Origin: Ifrita kowaldi
Taxonomy: Eukaryota; Chordata; Aves; Passeriformes; Cinclosomatidae
Assembly: GCA_013398055.1 (NCBI GenBank)
Contig: VZRS01012090.1
Coordinates: forward strand, 60,042-124,041
Direction of reading: 5' to 3'
DNA: 64,000 nt
Shown here: piece after piece, positions 46,617-59,100 of the stretch
Layout: the number at the start of each line of letters is the position of its first letter
Numbering within the stretch: position 1 is the stretch's first letter
The notes under the pieces: generated by a model
Database searches by the model: none
Seen by the model: only the letters and a program-made list of their open reading frames with translations
What the model was told of the DNA's origin: nothing
Translations under genes and position numbers: made by a program

Positions 46617-47605
46617 CTAAAACAAGACAACCACCCAGAAAAGCTGAGAGCAGCTTGTTGGCCCTGGACTTCTACAAATTTCTTTCTGGGAAAAGCTTTT
46701 AAGAACTCCGAGTCAGGAACAACATTTGTTACTCCAAACAATTTATTACCCATTCATATCCACATATTTAGATCCATATTTACAATTTTACAATATATTT
46801 AGAGTGCTTTATTCCATAAATTAAACATTATTTCACTTAGATAAATAAAATATTTTTAGAGTCATGATGATATTACAAACACAGCCATTGTTGGTGTCAA
46901 ACAGCTGATCCCACAAATTGTGTGACAAAAACTCCTCCTTTGCTGCTCTAAACCCATTGCAGGCCAAAAATTTAATTTATTACAAGGCTTTAATGTTCCA
47001 AGGAAGGGAAGGGAANGTATTTACCTGAATCTTCCCAGGATTCCTGAGGGAAAGAGGGAAGGGAAGGGAAAGGAAGGGAAGATATTAATTGGACTTCTAC
47101 TCAAAATTTCTTGATCCTGGCTGGCTGAGTTTAAATGCCAAAAAGAGGAGTCTGATTTCCCAAACTGCAGAATGTGGATGTTTTAAGCAAAGTGGATTTG
47201 TGAACTAAATTTCACCTGCACAGGGGAAAATTTTCAGAGTGCTGCTGCATTGTTCTTCATGGAAAAAGAGAAAAAATAACCTCACAACTGTGTTTTAACT
47301 GCTTCAGTAGCCAACAAACCAGCTCTTGCAAATAGGAAACAATTACTTGCACAGGTAATTATTGGTTTAGTTTGAATGTCTGTTAGCTAATATTTACTTT
47401 TCAGCCAGCAGATTCTGATGCTTGCAGGAGGACAGGAGGCATTTGCTGTAGGCTCCTCCATTTACAAATCTACTGCATTTTTCTGGCTTCTTAATGTAGT
47501 CATGAAGCTGAATTTATTTTGTCCATTAATATTGGCTTTGCATCTCAGCATATCTTTACAATGTGGGTTTTGTTTTTTTTTTTTCCAAATGAAAAATTCA
47601 TTTTT
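46617..47605. other. unique AT-rich non-coding DNA with a GGGAA tract
   Basis: Two GGAAGGGAAGGG tracts lie at about 47000-47015 and 47055-47082. A single N sits at 47016, immediately after the first tract. No other element is recognised. Confidence 0.5.
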
Positions 47606-47680
47606 GCTTGGAGCAACCTGGGATAGTGAAGGTTCCCTGCCCATGGCAAGGGATGGAACTGGGTGATTTTTTAAAGATGA
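47606..47680 (+). mobile_element. CR1 LINE 3' fragment
   Basis: A 75-bp remnant reading GCTTGGAGCAACCTGGGATA, TCCCTGCCCATGGCAAGGGA and ACTGGGTGATTTTTTAAAG. It is strongly 5'-truncated and has lost its tail. Confidence 0.75.
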
Positions 47681-47954
47681 ACAAGGAAGTTTTTAAGCAC
47701 AAAGAGACGACAGAGTCTGATTCATACAGGTAGGGACAGAAGAGGCAAACAAGTTTCTGTAGGAATATTTAACATTATTAAAACTGCCAGAGTTCTGGTG
47801 GCACTTACTGGTCAGTGAGAAGAAACAGTTCCAAATTTTTGTTCCAAATGGCACAAAATTTGTGCCATTTCCAGGGCACGAATCAGCAGTGGTGCTGCAA
47901 TCCGAAAGCACCCAGCGCCATGAATCATCCTTTTCCCAACAGCAAAAAAGAAAA

Positions 47955-48050
47955 CATACAAGCACTATTTGTGTTTTACAGACATTCAGTTCCTGATTTT
48001 TCTTGCATTATTATGTCTTAAAATATCACAGAACAGCCATGGCATTTAAT
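47955..48050 (+). repeat. tandem duplication, unit 1 (96 bp)
   Basis: Runs from CATACAAGCACTATTTGTG to CATGGCATTTAAT. The next 96 bp repeat it exactly except for one base (ACAGACATT here against ACATACATT). Confidence 0.97.
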
Positions 48051-48146
48051 CATACAAGCACTATTTGTGTTTTACATACATTCAGTTCCTGATTTTTCTT
48101 GCATTATTATGTCTTAAAATATCACAGAACAGCCATGGCATTTAAT
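48051..48146 (+). repeat. tandem duplication, unit 2 (96 bp)
   Basis: Second copy of 47955-48050 with one substitution. The junction is direct, with no bases between the copies. The near identity points to a recent event, such as replication slippage or unequal crossing over. Confidence 0.97.
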
Positions 48147-48896
48147 CCATCATAAAAAAAAGCAGCCCTGTATTTACTCTTAATGTAGCTGTTGCCTTAT
48201 GGGCTGTGCAAACATTAAAAAAAGAAAACAGTAATTCTGTGATAAGCACAACAGGAAATTGGAGCTTGCTGCTGATGAAACTGATATCCCGCTGGTAATC
48301 TGAGCAGTGAAGTCACTAAACCTTTCCTGCACTATAAATTTTATTTCCTGGGACGTATCTAATGTTTTTGTTAGATTTTTTGTTTGGATAGTGCACACTG
48401 GGTCTTTTCATTTGAGAATCATCACCATGATTTTGCGGTGTGATAAAAACAAGTGCTGTGATAAAAGCACGATACGGGAGCAGAAATGGAAAGTTTGCTG
48501 GTGTTGGAGTGCCAGAATTTCCATACAACAGGGGCTGCTGTGAGATAGCACCCAAGAGCTGAAGGGGGGAGGGGGTTTGAGCAGAGCCCACTCTTTACAA
48601 AGGCTGCTTAGTAACCCCCAGCCCACTGCCTCAGCACACGCTTGGTGTTTGTTCAGCTATTGCATTAAAAACCAGCCAAGAGTCCTTCTGGAGGGGAGCA
48701 AGGAGGGAGAGCAGCAGCTGGAGAAGGGGAAATGTAATTCCAGGACACTGAAGCCTTTCCTAGACTATTTATTTATTTATTTATCTATTTATTTATTCTG
48801 TACCAAAAGGCAGCAGTTTCTGAGAGAGGAATCAGTTCATCAGTCAATGCAGATGAAGTGCTGGTGGCTTTCATGAACTTAAACACAGTATCAGGC
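48147..48896. other. unique non-coding DNA with a (TTTA)n run
   Basis: A (TTTA)n microsatellite of about eight units lies at 48768-48798. No other element is recognised. Confidence 0.55.
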
Positions 48897-49121
48897 CCAA
48901 ATCCCAGAATCCCAGGATCCCTGAGGCTGGAAAAGCCCTCCCAGCCCATCCAGTCCCAGCTGTGCCCGATGCCCACCTTGTCCCCAGCCCAGAGCACTGA
49001 GTGCCACCTCCAGGCCTTCCTGGGACATCTCCAGGGATGAGGACTCCAAACCTCCCTGGGCAGCCCCTGCCAAAGCCTGACCACCCTTTCCATGAAGAAA
49101 TTCCTGCTGATGTCCCATAGA
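48897..49121 (-). mobile_element. CR1 LINE 3' copy (group B)
   Basis: The plus strand begins AAATCCCAGAATCCCAGGAT and contains GTGCCCGATGCCCACCTTGT and GAGTGCCACCTCCAGGCCTT. It closes with CATGAAGAAATTCCTGCTGA. It is 5'-truncated and non-coding. Confidence 0.92.
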
Positions 49122-49276
49122 TGTTGTTTCAGTGATCACATCTTCTTTGGCTGGTTTACAAAAGGTGTTTTTAATCCCTTCAATCACAGCAGAGAAGCTT
49201 TGGAAGTTTTGTTCTTCGGCGCTACTGAGAGCCAGAAATGGGACCCAGGTGGCAGATTGGGATTTTCCAAATTCAC

Positions 49277-49470
49277 TGGGCAGGGACACCTTCCACTGTC
49301 CCAGGCTGCTCCAAGCTCCAGTGTCCAACCTGGCCTTGGGCACTGCCAGGGATCCAGGGGCAGCCACAGCTGCTCTGGGCACCCTGTGCCAGGGCCTGCC
49401 CACCCTCCCAGGGAACAATTCCTGCCCAATATCCAACCTAAACTTCCCTTCTTTCAGTTTGAACCCATAA
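49277..49470 (-). mobile_element. CR1 LINE fragment lacking its 3' tail (group A)
   Basis: The plus strand begins at CTGGGCAGGGACACCTTCC and contains TGGCCTTGGGCACTGCCAGG, GGGAACAATTCCTGCCCAAT and CAGTTTGAACCCATAAAG. The terminal 50 bp and tail are absent. It lies in inverted orientation to the copy at 49.81 kb. Confidence 0.88.
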
Positions 49471-49807
49471 AGACCATAGGACTCATCACTGCCACTCTCA
49501 AGCAGGAGCACAGGGTGACAGCTGTTACCTTCTGCTCTGAAGAAAGAGCAGAGATAAACACCAAACATCCTCTGGGGGAGAAAGGCACATCAGCCATCCA
49601 GAAAACTTGAGGGACACAGTGCTGTCCATTTTCTTTTTAATTTGTTTATTTTAACAGCATAGAAAGCTGTTAGGGAGCAAACTTCCCCTGAGGCAATTCC
49701 AGGTGCTGGGGAGGAACTGGCTCACACAGAAGGAAAATTGAGGAAAGAGGACTGAAATGCCAGAGCTCACAGTGAAGGAGAAGGAAAAGCAGCAAAACAG
49801 AAACAAT

Positions 49808-50014
49808 GAGAGAGTGGGCAGGCCCTGGCACAGGGTGCCCAGAGCAGCTGTGGCTGCCCCTGGATCCCTGGCAGTGCCCAAGGCCAGGTTGGACATTGGG
49901 GCTTGGAGCAGCCTGGGACAGTGGAAGGTGTCCCTGCCCATGGCAGGGGTGGCACTGGGTGAGTTTTAAGCTCCCTTCCAAGCCAAACCATTCTATATTC
50001 TATGATTCCATGAT
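49808..50014 (+). mobile_element. CR1 LINE 3' copy (group A, young)
   Basis: Begins abruptly at GAGAGTGGGCAGGCCCTGGC and ends with AAACCATTCTATATTCTATG and ATTCCATGATTT, a clear octamer tail. It shares about 150 bp with the inverted fragment at 49.28-49.47 kb. Confidence 0.93.
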
Positions 50015-50649
50015 TTCTGTGGGCAGAAGCTTTGTAGGACTTATCTCCCAGGAAACTGGTTTGAGGGAGTGGGAAGGATCCTTGAGGAAATTGCATGATA
50101 AACCAAAGGAATGGGAAATGGAGTAGAGAAGACCGTGATGGGTAAACTGGGAGTTCTTTTCACAGCTCTGAAACACAAGTTAGAAGCTGGATCAGGGACT
50201 TCCAGCTGAGCACAGAAACTCACCATGACCATGCAGTGGTGAAGTCAGGGAGGCCAAGACACAAAATAAATGCAGATTACACAGGAAACCAAAAATACTG
50301 GATGCAGAAAAACACAGGCAGGGAATGCTCACTTGGCTCCCTGTCCTGAGGCAATATCCAGTCCCAAAGACTGCACAGAGCACTGATTTGCTTCACCAAC
50401 CAAAATAAGACATTAAATTGTACCCGAAACTCTGTAAAAAATCAATGTCCTCTTGCCAAAAGCTCTCAGGTATTTCTGTGCCACAGGAAGAGGGCAGAAG
50501 AGGATTGGACACGGACCCAGGACCCTGCCAGAGCACAAAATGTCTCAAATCTCCCAGAACAGGGCACCAAAATGCTTCATGGTGTTGAGAACAGAGGGGA
50601 GAGATGGTTCTGGATCTGTTGGAGGACGGGCCAGTGGAAATGCAAAAGT
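50015..50649. other. unique non-coding DNA
   Basis: No repeat family, exon or RNA gene is recognised. Confidence 0.5.
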
Positions 50650-50806
50650 CACAGAATTATGGAATCATGGAATGGTTTGGGTTGGAAGGGAACTGAAAGA
50701 GCATTAAGTTCCACCCCCTGCCATGGGCAGGGACACCTTCCACTACCCCAGGCTGCTCCAAGCCCCGGCCAGCCTGGCCTTGGGCACTTCCAGGGATGGA
50801 GCAGCA
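50650..50806 (-). mobile_element. CR1 LINE 3' copy (group A)
   Basis: The plus strand begins TCACAGAATTATGGAATCAT, then GGTTTGGGTTGGAAGGGAAC. It continues with CCCTGCCATGGGCAGGGACA and ends near CCTTGGGCACTTCCAGGG. It is 5'-truncated. Confidence 0.92.
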
Positions 50807-50925
50807 GCAGGCAAATATCATCAAGGGTTGGATGGGAGCAGAGCCTGCTCTGCTCACCTGGATGTGATCCATCCTGTCCACCACAGAAGGAGTCAGTTAG
50901 AGGGAATTCAGGAAAAAAAAAAAAA

Positions 50926-50954
50926 NNNNNNNNNNNNNNNNNNNNNNNNNNNNN
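50926..50954. other. assembly gap (29 N)
   Basis: The gap directly follows an A-run (50913-50925), a typical place for a sequencing or assembly break. Confidence 0.99.
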
Positions 50955-53900
50955 TCAATAACCAGAGATAAAGAAAGCAGGGTGTGAGAAAAAAATTTGA
51001 ATGAATGGGAGAAGAAAACCTGGAAATAATATCTAGGGAGAAAAACCAGAAAAAAACATAATAATACTTTAAATACCTCAAACCTTTAAAGTCATATATA
51101 CAAGGTCTGTTAACATTAGCAGGAATTGAGATTTTATTTCTAATTAATTTTTAAAAAAAACTTGTAGCAGCTAAATTAGACCTACCTGATTGAGAGAACT
51201 TAAAAAATTTGAGAGGAAGATTTTGACTCCTGTCCTTTGAAATTTCCTCAGAAGAGAAAGAGGTTTTTTTGAAAAACACAACTTTCACGAGGACTTATAA
51301 ATCCATGAGGGGACATGAGATTTTATTCCCTTCTGTGCTTGCAGGGTGAAGTCACCACATCCATTTGCATCAAAACTGAGTCTAACCTGGGTGTCAAAAA
51401 ACACCTGAAGTGTCCCTTTAGATGTTTTTTTCTGTCCTCCCTCGTGGCTCAGCTCCAGCCCTGGCTCTCTTGGCTCCCCAGTTTGCTGCTGCTGGAGTGA
51501 AAAACTCTTTAAAGAGCAGCCTGTCATGCATTTGGCTCCTTTCGGGGGCTTTAGGCTCTTAACCCGGGCTGTTGTTCCTTTCACTGACACAGCCAGAGGT
51601 CACCCTCCCCTTTTGTCACCGCGGCTCGAAAAGAGCAAGAGGTTGCAGTGCCCACAAAGCCCCTTTGTGCCCCAATTCAGCAGCTGAAGCACTTCTGAGC
51701 TCCCAGGTTGTGCCAGGCGCTGCCCAGACGCTCCCCTGGTGACAGAGCTCTGTTTGCTGGGTCACACACACAAAAAAAGCCTTCAAGAGCGGGTTAAGAA
51801 GGACTGGGATGTTCTAATCAGGTGCTCCTCACACGGGAACGCAGGGACTCATACATTATACATGGTGTCTGCAGCGGAGGGAATTATTCAGCAGCTCCCA
51901 GGTGTTGGGGAAGATGACNTCATGCTCTAAGACCGGACTTCAGAGATCTCTCATCTCCATCCATCCCAACCGTCCAAACCGAGCCAGACCTCACACCCAG
52001 GAAGGGTCTGAACCCAACCTGAACAGCTCCAAGGAGTTGGCAGCCACTCTGGCCACTTGCACAAGAAGGGGTTTTAGGGCTCTCAAAACCCTTAAACTGA
52101 TATGGGGACAAACTGGGTAATTTTCAGGCTCTGCATGAGCTGATTGCTCACCTGTGGATGATGTGGATGAAGTTCAGTGCAAGAACTTCAACAGGAAGGA
52201 AGAGACAATCTCCGCAAAACTTTGTGCTTCCCCAAGCAAATCTTCAGCACAAAAGATTGCGAGACAATCCTTTCAATCAGAACAATTTAAATCACATTTT
52301 CAATCAGATCAATTTTAAAAACTGCAGCTGTGTATGAAATTATTACTGACTGCTGACATTTCTGAGCAGTGCCTGACCAAAATTTCGAAAAATAAATTAA
52401 AAATAAGAGTGTATCAGTGGGTTTGGGGTGACTCCCCTCCTTGCCACCTGCCCCAGGTACTGAGGTGGCTTTCAGGGCTCCCCCAGAGGTTTTGTTTTGG
52501 AGGCTCAGCCCCAAAAATGCTGGTTTATGTCACGAGGCACCAAGGCCATCTGAGAGGTAAATAAATGTCCTGTCTATTAGTGAGTGCCAACAGCAACTTG
52601 GTGGCAACAAAGCCTCAGTTGTTGAATTATTTATGAATGCCAACGTTATTCATCCTGCTCCTGGAATCCTGGGGTCTCCTCTGTTTTGTTTATGCACACG
52701 CACACCCATTAGAGATGTAATTTATATATAGAAAGCACGGAGAGGAGAAATCTGGAATATTTCCCTCTGCAGTTGATGGGGTTCAATTTGCTCAAGAGCC
52801 ACATGACCTCCTTGCGTGTGGGGAGTCCTCTCACTCCTCATTTCAGAGCAGGATGTCTGTGAGGAGTTACCAGGAGATGATTGATGAGAGCGTTTTCAAA
52901 ATGGCAGCATTTTTAATATGGCCAACTGCAAGGGAGAAAAACTTGTGTAGATTACTCAAATTATCCACTTTTTTCTCTCTTAAAATTTTTCTTTCTACTC
53001 TTAGTTCTCTTTAAAAGGAATTTTTCTTAATTATGTAACAGGAATTTTTCTTAATTATGAAGCATCAGAATGCTGGATGAGACAGTTCTGAGTCTCCGTT
53101 TAAATCGATATTTTAGGAACTGTGAGAATTGTGGTCATCAAGCTCCAGACCCTGGATTCCATGAATTTTCTCGTGCAGAAAAAAGATTTTTTTGCAGTTC
53201 CTGCATGTATTTCTTTCATTACAAACTCTAAACTCAACTGTCACCACATCAGGAGCCATCTCCAAGGAGTTTATCATCGATGACGTAAAATTTTGCTGCC
53301 ACTTCCGTGCTTTTCCTTTGAATTTGAGGGGAGTTTCATCTCCAGCTTGGAGCAATCCTCCTGAAATCAGTGAATGCTTTCCTTGTGAGCCACGAGGAGC
53401 TGTTTCATGTTTCCAGATGTTCAAACTTACAGGGAAGAGTTGCTAATGGGATTTTTTCGCCCTACCCAGCTCTCCCCAGTTCCCGATTCCTCCGTCCCTT
53501 TCCTGTGCCCAGCTTTGTTGCAGCACTTTGGGTTCCCTGGGATTGACTCCATGAGAAAAGTCACCTCTGACTCGGTGTCCAAAGGCTCCCATTTGTTTAT
53601 TAAAATGCCTCTCAGCTCAATATCCTGCAGGCATGGAATCCCAGCCAGGATTTTCCTGTGAGCTATTGGCATTGTGCTCGATAGCACGATCCTGACAGCA
53701 GATTTATTGCAGCTTGGAACACCCTGTCAGGCAGCACCTCGATCCTGATTTTAGTGGAATTAAAGGGCAAAACTCACCCTTGGACAAGAACATTTCACCC
53801 TGGTGGCTCCCTGAGGCTCAGCAGGGTTTGCACAGACCCTTTTTTCCCTGTTCACCTGATTTTCCCCTGCATTTATTTTCCCACCCAACCACACCCAACT

Positions 53901-56808
53901 GCTCCCAGCATTGTGGGTTTTCCACATGTTTTAGGACTCCATGGATGTCCTTTCAGTTGTATGACAACCCCACAACCCCACAAATGTTTGCTTAAGATGA
54001 ATGGCATCTCAAAAAGTTCCACCATGTACAGTAATCATCATAATCACGTGGGCAGCCCCTTCCCCAGTTCCTTTAGCCCTGACTTTTGCCCTTTTTTCTT
54101 GATTGATAAGTGACAGCTTTGCATTCTGGGCCTTGAAATATATATTTACAGTAGTCTAAGAAATTTGTCCTTAATCAAAGGAGGCTTGACTTGCCAGCAC
54201 ATCTTTAGAATATTATTGAGTAACTCATTAAAATGTTAATAGCTTCTGTCAGGATTTATTGATCCTGATGTCAGCTTTTCTCAGAATAAGAAATCAAGCT
54301 GATTTTTATCTTATCTTCACACCGTGCTGAGTGATCAGGACTTAAATAGAATAATGAGAAAGGCTTGAGGAGAATAATCAGCATTTATCCAGAACTTGTG
54401 CCAGGGCTGAATACAGACAGAGCCCTGCAGGTGTAGAAGTGGGTTTTATGTGGTGTGTGAAATACTGTGGGATAGAAGGAAAATGAAGAGGACTTTTTAT
54501 CAGGAGGATTCTGGCAAATAATTTTTCTTCTGAAGCAAACAGAGAGGATGCAATCACATCAAATGTTTCACTTGAATAAAACCAGAATTTTTTGAACAGC
54601 TTAGTAAAATAAAAGCTTGAGTGCTCTTGTGGTTCAGTACACCTTCAGTTATGCAATAAATAAGGACAAAATTCCATCCCACTGAATTTCTAGAACACAA
54701 ACTTTTGATGTTGTCAACACTGTTTGGGTTATGTGTGGCCCTGGACAAAATCCTGACAGACCCAGAGAAGGAGAGGGAGGGAAAGGTGTTTGTTTTCCAA
54801 ACTGCTCCTCTCAGGATCCTTCCCTGCAGGAGCAACAAGAGGAAAACAGCAAATCCCACGCTGAGCCCAGCAGAGGCAGGGTTGTCAAGGGTCAAGATGA
54901 ATGCAAAAAATAAGAGAGAAGAATCTGTCTTTTATATCTTGCTTTAAAAATCATGAAGTCGGGGCTTTTCTTGTGAGAACATCAAGTGTTGCACAGCCTG
55001 ACCGGGGTTTAACTCACGATGGGAGATTTGCTAATTCAAAAGGACCCTGATACGGAAAAATTCCTTTTTCTTAAAGTATTCCCTTAAAAAGGCATTTAAA
55101 TAGCTGCCCACAAGGCAATTCCCTCTGAGCCTGGCATGAAGGAACTGTTTCCCTGGTAAATACCTGGACGGTGAGAGGCACTGTCTGAAGGATTGGGACA
55201 TTGAAAATGGGCTAAAACCTGACCTGGCTGCATTGGTGCTGCAGTGAAAAGGCTGCAAAATGCCAATGTCTGCAAGAAAAAAAAGGCTCAGCCTTCTGAT
55301 ACGAGACAGTCCTTTAAATCCTGTGCTCCTGTAGCACAGAAATTGATTAGAATTAGAAAAAAATATAGAATTAGAGAAAAAAAAAGCGCAGGGTTTTTGT
55401 AGTTTATCTATAAGGAGAAGAGCTACAGCCAAGAGGGTGGTGAACTTCAAAAAACTCTGCAAAACTTCAAGAAATAATAATAATAATTTAGGAACACCCT
55501 GAGAGAAGCTGTTTTCTGAATCAGAATGCCTTGCCTGGCTATTGAGTAGAGTCTGCAGTCAGGGAGAATTTATAGGAGCTGTAGCTCTGAGTGATATTGT
55601 TCTGGATTTGTTCAACTCACCTTTTCATCGGATTAGTGCACGTAACAGGACGATGAAATTTGGCCCAGTAGCCAGATGTCATCACATGCTTAGTGCCTTT
55701 TAATCTGGCATTCCCAGTATTCGAGACTGGGAAGTGAAAAACCCCGGGATGATGCCTCGTTTATGGGACTCGCAGCTCTGATTTTCATTAACACTTTTCC
55801 TGTGACAGTTGCCAATAAATCCTGGAATTGCTTGCATTCCTTTAAAAAGGAGGGAGGCAGCAGCTGCGAAGATGCAGACCAGAAATATTATTTGGTATAT
55901 GATAAAGAGCATGAAATTTGGTCAAATCCTTAATTTAACATATTAATTTTTATGTATAAAGTGCACAATTATTAATAATTTCTCAGAGTGACACTTGTAT
56001 ATTAAGAAATTCAATCTGCCTGTAAGGAATTATAGATTTTTTTGTGCAGTGCTGTTCAATATTCAATATAAAAGTTGCTCATGTCTGGAAACGACTTTAG
56101 GAGCAAGGTCAGGGTTTTTATGGAGTGATTTGAGATTCCTCAGGATAAAAAATGCCATCTAAATGTAAAGATACTGTTTGTTAGGCATTAGTGCTTTACA
56201 GACAGTAAATTTAATGGGCCTGATTTTCATTTACCTTTACAGTCAGATGAGGGATCTATTTTGGAAAAGTCACCACTGTGGGGAAAGAAAAACAATAGCC
56301 AGGAAATTGCTAATGTTAATGTGATGTAAAGTCAAGCAACCATTTCCAATCTCGTTTAAACTTTGATTCAGGCAGGGCCTGGAACCTGCACTTCATTTTA
56401 ATCATGTCAGCGGTCCCAGCAGTGGGGAGACCACTTAAAATTAGGATTTTTTTTTTCTGCCTGCACAGAGGCCTCAGTCAACAGACTCCAAAATACATTA
56501 GCATTTCTCATCCCAGCTCTTAATGGATGGATGGTCTTCTCCCAAAACACGGGCACGGAATAGATATTTAATGGAGCAGAAAAACTTCCCTGCTGGAGGA
56601 GATGGGGAGGGGGAGGCTCATCCCTGGAAAGAACGAGGGAATCTCAAGGAAAATCCCTCGTGAGGTGCTCTGAGGAATCGCAGTGTGCCCGTATGGGCGC
56701 CCACACTCCTTCCTTAGCTGGGATAAACACCCCAAGCAAGAGGGAAGGGATTTTTTCCAGAGGTTTCTCTGCCTTCTCCTAGCCCCAGGGGATGTGTCAT
56801 ATCTCCCA
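50955..56808. other. unique non-coding DNA, 5.9 kb
   Basis: I see no repeat family and no exon or RNA gene. A single N lies at 51919. Near 53017-53060 a 20-bp motif (GGAATTTTTCTTAATTATG) occurs twice. A minus-strand frame of 103 codons at 53113-53424 contains CNERNTCRNCKK, which I cannot assign to a family, and I do not call it a gene. Confidence 0.45.
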
Positions 56809-56860
56809 CAGAATCCCAGGACGAGCCAAGCTGGAAGGGACCCACAAGGATCATCCTCTG
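56809..56860 (-). mobile_element. possible CR1 3' terminal scrap
   Basis: The plus strand reads CACAGAATCCCAGGACGAGC, then AAGCTGGAAGGGACCCACAA and GGATCATCC. This resembles the complement of a CR1 or other avian retroelement 3' end. It is too short to place firmly. Confidence 0.45.
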
Positions 56861-59010
56861 TGTCAGCGATAAATGACTTTATCAAAGAACTCCCCGCAGC
56901 AGGGCAGAGCCAGAGGCTCCCTCGGAGCTGCTCCCCTCTCAATGGAGCTATTCAAATTATCTGTATTATTGGTCATTTTAAGGATTAATCTTGCTCGAGA
57001 GCTGCTTCGAATGTCTGCTCAACAACAATGTCCCCTTGTGCCTCGGCTTTAAAAATAAAGTGCCCATTCTGAATTTCAGAGCACATGTTTGTAAATAAGA
57101 CACGCTCGCAGCCCATATTTTGCACTTTCAGCTTGAAGTGCTCTGTGATCTCGAATTTGCTGGGCTTTGGGGTTTTTTCCCAAACACAGAGATCAGAAAG
57201 AGCCATTTTATGCTCTTTCTAAAGTAATGATGTGCAATTCAGTGTTCTGCACGGCCATTCATGCGTGTGCAGAGATATTTTTATGTATTGTGAATATGTT
57301 TATCCTTCAATCTTTAAAAGGCTGCTCTCAACAGGAAATATTTACACAATCCTTCAGGCATCTGCACCCTTTTGAAGAAATCATTAAAATAAATTTGCTT
57401 CTGACACTCGGGGACTTTAGGAACTGTTGTGTGTTTTGGGGGCTCTTTTTCCCCTTAAAATTGGCAAGATGTATTCAGTTAGCTTATAAATATATTTATT
57501 TATTTCTATTTTTATATATGTATTTGTATATTTATATCTTTTCCTAACAGAAAGTAGGGATTGTATGTGATTATGGCTAGAAGAGAGAATTGAAAAAGTT
57601 TATAAACCTCTTCCTGCATGAGCCAGGACAATTTTGTAGGTTTTAGGATTGGAAAGGATCATCACAATTTTCTCTTTCTCAGAAATATCCCTGGATCTCG
57701 AGCAGGATCCAGGCCCTGGGATGCCACCCCTGTGATTTGCCTATGTTTAACCTGATGGGATTGGGATGAAATGTCACTTTAAAGGCCTCGAGTTACTGGA
57801 AATTTATCATATTCTGTGGTAAAATTTGGTTTATTCCTTGGCTGATCTCACAGCCAGGTACAGAATCCTTTGGTCTGACAGACAAGGAGCCTCCCTGGGA
57901 TGATTCTCTCTCCCAGCCCATTTCCAGCAGGGAAATGGGGGCACTGGGAGACTCTGGGAATGCAGAGATTATTCCCAGTCTTGGATCTGCTGCAGGTTTG
58001 TGATCCCAGCCTTTCTGGCCAATAAGGACTTCAGAAATCACAAGTGAAATCTGCAGTTGTGGCAATCATATTTAATCGGAATTTAACGGGGTAGGAAACA
58101 CACCATGAATGAATGCAGGAATACTTTAGACCTGTTATTTTCCATTGTTCCCAGGCTTCCATAGAAAATCCACGGTTTGAAATGTCTGGATAGAAGCAGT
58201 TAAAGTGTTTTTTCAGGATATCATGGATGTAGGAGTTTGCTCCAGTGTCCTCACCAGCACTGCACGAGTTCCTACCCTTGTCAGCTCCCAACGTCCATGG
58301 AAATAGGATAAAAAGCTCCTCAGTTTCAATTCTAAAATAAATCTTCGCCTTCATTCCGGAATTCTCTTATCTTGATCCTCATGAGGATCTCTGGATGAAT
58401 CTGACTCACAAAAGCCTTGAGCAACCACACCAAAAAAATGCCACTGATAAAGATTCAGCTGACCATGGCATGGCCCATGTGGCTTGGCAACCCTTCACTC
58501 CCCAAACCCAGCTTCACAGCCAACAAAGAATTTTCCAAGGAAACCTAAAAATAGTTTGCCAGCAAAGAGCGTGAGGATTGAGATTTCATGGAGCACAATT
58601 AGAGATGTGAAAATGCGCCATGAGAAAAATGTCGCGAGGATATTTTTTTTTAATTCCATCTCCCTTACCTAAAATTTGCTTCGGAAGTTTTCCACTTTCC
58701 ACCTGGTCCAAAAGGTTGGATTTTAAGTGATTCCTGGCAAAAATAGCAGGTGTAAAGGGGCAACAGGACAAAAACCTACTCGGGGAGAATAAACACCTTG
58801 ACAGCACAGTGCATTTCCCTTTGGAGGGGAACATTTCAAGATGTTTGTTGAAATATATTATGAAAAATAACCTAATTTCTCTTTAGTATTTGAGCTATAC
58901 CTTTGTCGTGAGATTCCACAGGGTTTTAACTCTCACGGGAGTTCAGACCTGGCAAGAAAATCATGGAAAATGGGAGGAGGAGAGTGAGAGAGGGAATATT
59001 TTACCAAAAT
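56861..59010. other. unique non-coding DNA, 2.1 kb
   Basis: A TATA/TTTA-rich stretch lies at about 57487-57540. Nothing else is recognised. Confidence 0.5.
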
Positions 59011-59100
59011 CATGGAAAATATGGGTTGGGAGGGACTTTATAGATCTCATTCCAACTCCCTGGCCAGTCAGGGAATCTTCCATGAGACCAAGGTAAAGCT
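59011..59100 (-). mobile_element. decayed CR1 3' fragment
   Basis: The plus strand reads ATGGGTTGGGAGGGACTTTA, then TAGATCTCATTCCAACTCCC and a diverged GAATCTTCCATGAGACCAAG. This is the expected order for a reversed CR1 3' end. Confidence 0.65.

Noticed and set aside
57618..57790. Possible reversed CR1 3' end around GGATTGGAAAGGATCATCACA
   Set aside because: The similarity covers only about 25 bp and the following sequence does not match the expected CR1 order.
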